Assembly: GCA_902551895.1 (NCBI GenBank)
Contig: CACDEU010000006.1
Span: 1 to 45,825, forward strand
Length of the DNA stretch: 45,825 bases
Direction: 5' to 3'
Source: an uncultured Pelagibacteraceae bacterium
GTDB lineage: Bacteria; Pseudomonadota; Alphaproteobacteria; Pelagibacterales; Pelagibacteraceae
A program made the position numbers and the translations under genes. The notes below the pieces were generated by a model, which had not been told where the DNA came from, ran no database searches, and saw only the letters and a list, made by a program, of their open reading frames with translations. This document shows positions 43,349-45,825 of this stretch, in pieces. Within the stretch, counting starts at the first letter, position 1, and every line of letters starts with the position of its first letter.

Positions 43349-44233
43349 TTATCTTTTTATTCCTCTATGCTTTTGTATTCTTCGACCATATTCTTGAGCA
43401 GCCCTATCAAAAATTATCGCTAAAGCTACTATCGCTAAACCGTTAAACAATCCTAGAGCCAAATATTGGTTTAAAACTGCTCTTAAAATAGGTACCCCTA
43501 AACCCTTTACTCCGATCATAGAAGCAATAACAACCATTGCTAAAGCCATCATAATTGTCTGGTTAACACCTGCAAATACAGTTGGAAGAGCCAAAGGTAT
43601 TTGTACGGTTCTTAATTTTTGTAATTTTGTTGCTCCAAAAGCTTCGCTTGCTTCTATTGTTTCTTTATCTACTTCTCTTATACCTAAGTTTGTTAACCTT
43701 ATTATAGGTGGAACTGCATATATACAAATAGCTATTAAACCAGGAACCTTACCAATACCAAGTAACATAAGTATTGGAATTAAATAAACGAAACTTGGAA
43801 TTGTTTGCATCATATCTAAAACGGGTAATATTGTTCTTTCAGCCCTATTAGAACGAGCCATTATAACACCCATTGGTATTCCTATAGTCATGCATATAAT
43901 TACACATACAGTTATGATTGCAACTGTAGCCATACAATCTTTCCACATTCCAAAGTAACCTATTAAAAAGAAAGATATTGCTGCACCTAAAACAAGTTTC
44001 CAACTTTTTGATGCCATCCAGGCCAAACCACAAATTATACCTATGATTATTGGCCATGGAGAATTCATCATCAATTTTTCTAACCAGACTAAAAAATATA
44101 ATAATGGATCAAAAAATGATTCTATACCATCACCATAAGCTCTGGAAAAATCTCTAAAAGCGAAATCGATACTTTTTCTAAATTCAGCAAGAGCTGAACG
44201 CTCCATTACAGGAAACTTAGTAAAAAATTCCAT
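43349..44233 (-). CDS. proW: Glycine-betaine-type ABC permease
   Basis: A 294-aa single-domain permease of the ProW type with about six membrane helices. The EAA loop lies around residues 195-225 (EVDKETIEASEAFGATKLQK and IPLALPTVFAGVNQ). The long N-terminal soluble segment is typical of ProW. It follows proX across a strong hairpin at 44249. No ATPase gene is present in this operon, unlike the TMAO system at 8.9 kb, so an ATPase must come from elsewhere. Substrate class is quaternary amine or DMSP, judged from the binding protein and neighbours. Confidence 0.87.
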   Translation of the reverse strand: MEFFTKFPVMERSALAEFRKSIDFAFRDFSRAYGDGIESFFDPLLYFLVWLEKLMMNSPWPIIIGIICGLAWMASKSWKLVLGAAISFFLIGYFGMWKDCMATVAIITVCVIICMTIGIPMGVIMARSNRAERTILPVLDMMQTIPSFVYLIPILMLLGIGKVPGLIAICIYAVPPIIRLTNLGIREVDKETIEASEAFGATKLQKLRTVQIPLALPTVFAGVNQTIMMALAMVVIASMIGVKGLGVPILRAVLNQYLALGLFNGLAIVALAIIFDRAAQEYGRRIQKHRGIKR

Positions 44234-44241
44234 TAAATTCC

Positions 44242-44280
44242 TAAAAAATTAACGAGCCTATTTTTTAATAGGCTCGTTAA
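44242..44280 (-). terminator. Strong hairpin with U-tract between proX and proW
   Basis: A perfect 14-bp stem (TTAACGAGCCTATT with AATAGGCTCGTTAA) around a TTTT loop, followed on the minus strand by six T. It lies 13 bases after the proX stop and just before proW, the place where an attenuator would keep binding protein in excess over permease. Confidence 0.82.
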
Positions 44281-44292
44281 ATAATTTATATA

Positions 44293-45312
44293 TTAAAGAC
44301 CAGCTTTGATTTTTTTCTTAGCTGATGAAGATACCCATTTACCCCATAGGTCTTCATGTTTTTTCAAAAACTCAACTGCTGCATCCGAACCTTTAGCTTG
44401 ATTGTCTGCCATGTATACAAGCATTCCGTTCATAATATCACCAGGATAAGTACGTTTTTCAACATATGCTACAGCTTCTTTTCCACCATTGTCAACGAAG
44501 CTTTTAGTAATAAGTGAATTTACTTCTGACTTTGTCCAAGCAGTCTGTTTTGGATTTGCACACTCGCCAGCTGGTTTCATAATGCAATTGTCCCAATTAT
44601 CTCTTCCAGCAAAATCAACACCAAAAGGAACTGGAATTAATCCATATTTTCCAACCATTGAAGTTGGGTTCCAGTAATAACCAAACCAAGGTTTACCTGA
44701 GTCTGATGCTTTAGAAATTGTACCATCAAGACCTGCAGCAGAACCTGGATCAATTAAATTCCAACCTTTTTTCTCCATTTCGTAAGCTACAAATAAATTT
44801 GCATTTGCTAACTGACATCCCCATCCAGCAGGACAACCTACAAAAGCTCCTCTAGAAGGATCTTCTTTGTCAGGAAACCATTCAGGATGCTCAAGTATTT
44901 CAAGAGCTGTCATTCCTTTTATCTGTGGATACTTCTCAACAGTTCCAGGAGTTATCCACCAACCTTCTCCAAGGCCAGTAATCGGAGCTTTATTCGCTAC
45001 GAATATTCTTTTCTCACTTACTGCTACTTTTAAAGGTTCATAAACAGCATTTGCCCATTGTTCCGGGTTCATGTCTGGCGTTCCTTTATCATTCATTGAT
45101 GTAAAAGTTGGCATAGTTGCACCAGGCACTAATTCAACCTCACAACCATATCCTTTTTCTAAAATGATTTTGTCTACGTTAGCCATTAATTCAGCTGACG
45201 CCCAGTTTTGCTCTGCAATAACTAGCTTTCCACATCCTGCGTTAGCAACACTACTAAAAGAAGTGAAGCCTAAAACTACAAGAGCTGAAAGGATTATGTT
45301 TTTTATTTTCAT
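44293..45312 (-). CDS. proX: OpuAC-type substrate-binding protein
   Basis: A 339-aa periplasmic binding protein for a quaternary-amine-type ligand. The signal peptide (MKIKNIILSALVVLGF...) ends at ANAGC, and a ribosome site AAGGGAAAT precedes the start. Family features are the ligand tryptophans in EQNWASAELM, DMNPEQWANAVYEP, GEGWWITPG and KPWFGYYWNP, and several cysteines probably forming disulfides (GCPAGWGCQL, NCIMKPAGEC). It is distinct from the TmoX-like protein at 6.4 kb, with a different N-terminus and tryptophan spacing. Ligand may be glycine betaine or DMSP, given bhmT and the DmdA-like gene next door. Confidence 0.87.
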   Translation of the reverse strand: MKIKNIILSALVVLGFTSFSSVANAGCGKLVIAEQNWASAELMANVDKIILEKGYGCEVELVPGATMPTFTSMNDKGTPDMNPEQWANAVYEPLKVAVSEKRIFVANKAPITGLGEGWWITPGTVEKYPQIKGMTALEILEHPEWFPDKEDPSRGAFVGCPAGWGCQLANANLFVAYEMEKKGWNLIDPGSAAGLDGTISKASDSGKPWFGYYWNPTSMVGKYGLIPVPFGVDFAGRDNWDNCIMKPAGECANPKQTAWTKSEVNSLITKSFVDNGGKEAVAYVEKRTYPGDIMNGMLVYMADNQAKGSDAAVEFLKKHEDLWGKWVSSSAKKKIKAGL

Positions 45313-45608
45313 TATTTATTTCCCTTTTAATTAATTAAAAAAACATCAGAACATATAGAAAAAAAAAATGCAAATGTATTTCAACCATTAGTTGTAGACA
45401 AATTGTTTTGCAAACAACAATTTTAAAATGTAACCTGATATTTATGTCCAAAGGGGCTTATAAATTCATTAAAGAATTTATCGTAATGGGATATTCTCGT
45501 TTCGATCACATCTATTTAAATAGATTTTATTATCATCTTCACTCTAACTCTTTCCAGAGTCATTAAATTTTTTTTAAAAAAATAAAAAATAAAATTAAAG
45601 GAGAATTT
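45313..45608 (+). promoter_or_regulatory. Structured 5' leader upstream of bhmT (candidate riboswitch/attenuator)
   Basis: This 296-base gap between divergent proX and bhmT holds no gene. On the plus strand it contains stem 1 (AAATTGTT 45400-45407 with AACAATTT 45416-45423, loop containing TTGCA), the segment CTGATATTTATGTCC followed by AAAGGGG (45435-45455), stem 2 (ATAAATTC 45460-45467 with GAATTTAT 45474-45481), a 16-base palindrome at 45510-45525, and a weak stem ACTCT/AGAGT (45541-45560) before eight T (45568-45575). The TTGCA loop and TGATA...AAAGGGG loosely recall the SAM-II/SAM-V riboswitch core, and such SAM riboswitches are known ahead of bhmT in Pelagibacter. The match is partial, so the ligand is not assigned. 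The ribosome site AAAGGAGA lies outside these stems. Confidence 0.4.
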
Positions 45609-45825
45609 ATGACAAAAGATTTAATTACAAGATTAAACGAAGGACCTGTTCTTTGTGCAGAGGGATATTTATTCGCAATGGAAAGAAGAGGATATTTACA
45701 AGCTGGTGCATTTGTACCAGAAGTAGTTTTAGAACATCCCGAAGTATTATCTCAATTACATAGAGAGTTTATAAGATCAGGATCAGATGTAGTTCAAGCT
45801 TTTACTTACTATGGACATCGAGAAA
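45609..45825 (+). CDS. bhmT: Betaine-homocysteine S-methyltransferase, 3'-truncated
   Basis: The start ATG follows a good ribosome site (AAAGGAGA). The 72 codons visible, with [36 protein letters not shown] and [15 protein letters not shown], match the N-terminal part of the homocysteine S-methyltransferase barrel in its betaine-dependent branch. The window ends before the zinc-binding cysteines. The enzyme moves a methyl from glycine betaine (or possibly DMSP) to homocysteine to give methionine plus dimethylglycine. It is divergent from a betaine-type binding protein gene and preceded by a structured leader. Confidence 0.85.
   Translation, partial: MTKDLITRLNEGPVLCAEGYLFAMERRGYLQAGAFVPEVVLEHPEVLSQLHREFIRSGSDVVQAFTYYGHRE

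Noticed and set aside
45510-45525. Perfect 16-base palindrome as an operator
   Set aside because: It is made almost only of A and T, and such palindromes arise readily in DNA this AT-rich; no second copy was noticed near the other promoters.
45313-45608. Confirmed SAM-V or SAM-II riboswitch
   Set aside because: Only parts of the core can be matched by eye and the pseudoknot pairing could not be drawn convincingly, so it is reported only as a candidate structured leader.
1-45825. Mobile elements, CRISPR arrays, tRNA or rRNA genes, prophage genes
   Set aside because: No transposase or integrase, regularly spaced repeats, or RNA-gene signatures were seen on either strand.

Overview
The window is very AT-rich, gene-dense and almost free of spacers. 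Many neighbouring genes touch or overlap by 1-9 bases, and convergent genes overlap at their stops. Together with the gene content (TMA/TMAO catabolism, two glycine-betaine-type transporters, sarcosine oxidase, a betaine-homocysteine methyltransferase, a TRAP transporter) this points to a streamlined marine alphaproteobacterium of the SAR11/Pelagibacterales type. No mobile element, CRISPR array, rRNA or tRNA was seen.

Layout. (1) 1-3.6 kb: the 3' part of a malate-CoA ligase alpha subunit (mtkB-like rather than sucD-like) followed by PEP carboxylase, a pair typical of serine-cycle clusters. (2) 3.6-16 kb: a trimethylamine/TMAO locus with a MarR-like regulator and Tdm (TMAO demethylase, DUF1989+GcvT) on the minus strand, then divergent TmoX-like binding protein, three unknown envelope genes (one with MORN repeats), ATPase, double-length permease, glpK and gpsA, closed by convergent tmm (trimethylamine monooxygenase). 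(3) 16-19.1 kb: a complete TRAP transporter (DctQ, DctM, Tat-exported DctP). (4) 19.2-25.6 kb: SDR and aldehyde dehydrogenase, divergent from an iron alcohol dehydrogenase, class I amidotransferase, gshA and gshB. (5) 25.6-32.5 kb: formate-THF ligase opposite the heterotetrameric sarcosine oxidase operon soxBDAG. (6) 32.6-36 kb: small lipoprotein, GNAT, NAPE-PLD-like metallohydrolase, purK, purE. (7) 36.1-40.6 kb: a tight six-gene operon of largely unknown function (thioredoxin-like protein, an M19-family protein lacking several metal ligands, a 552-aa unknown, a DUF3726-type protein, a 53-aa double-CxxC protein, a TauE/SafE-type exporter). (8) 40.6-45.3 kb, minus strand: Yip1-like membrane protein and an operon proX - hairpin - proW - MetF-like - DmdA-like. 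(9) 45.3 kb to the end: a structured leader and the start of bhmT.

How it fits together: most genes harvest methyl groups from methylated amines and betaines. Tmm makes TMAO from TMA; TmoXVW imports TMAO; Tdm removes a methyl as formaldehyde onto THF. BHMT and the DmdA-like/MetF-like pair would handle betaine- or sulfonium-type methyls, and SoxBDAG demethylates sarcosine to glycine plus methylene-THF. Fhs links the C1-THF pool to formate and ATP. The mtkB-ppc pair could carry part of a serine-cycle-like assimilation route. The least explained parts are the 36.1-40.6 kb operon, the three-gene insertion inside the TMAO transporter, a 21-codon ORF overlapping the transporter ATPase start, and the orphan proX-proW-MetF-DmdA-like operon. 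All family assignments were made by reading motifs by eye; no database search was run.
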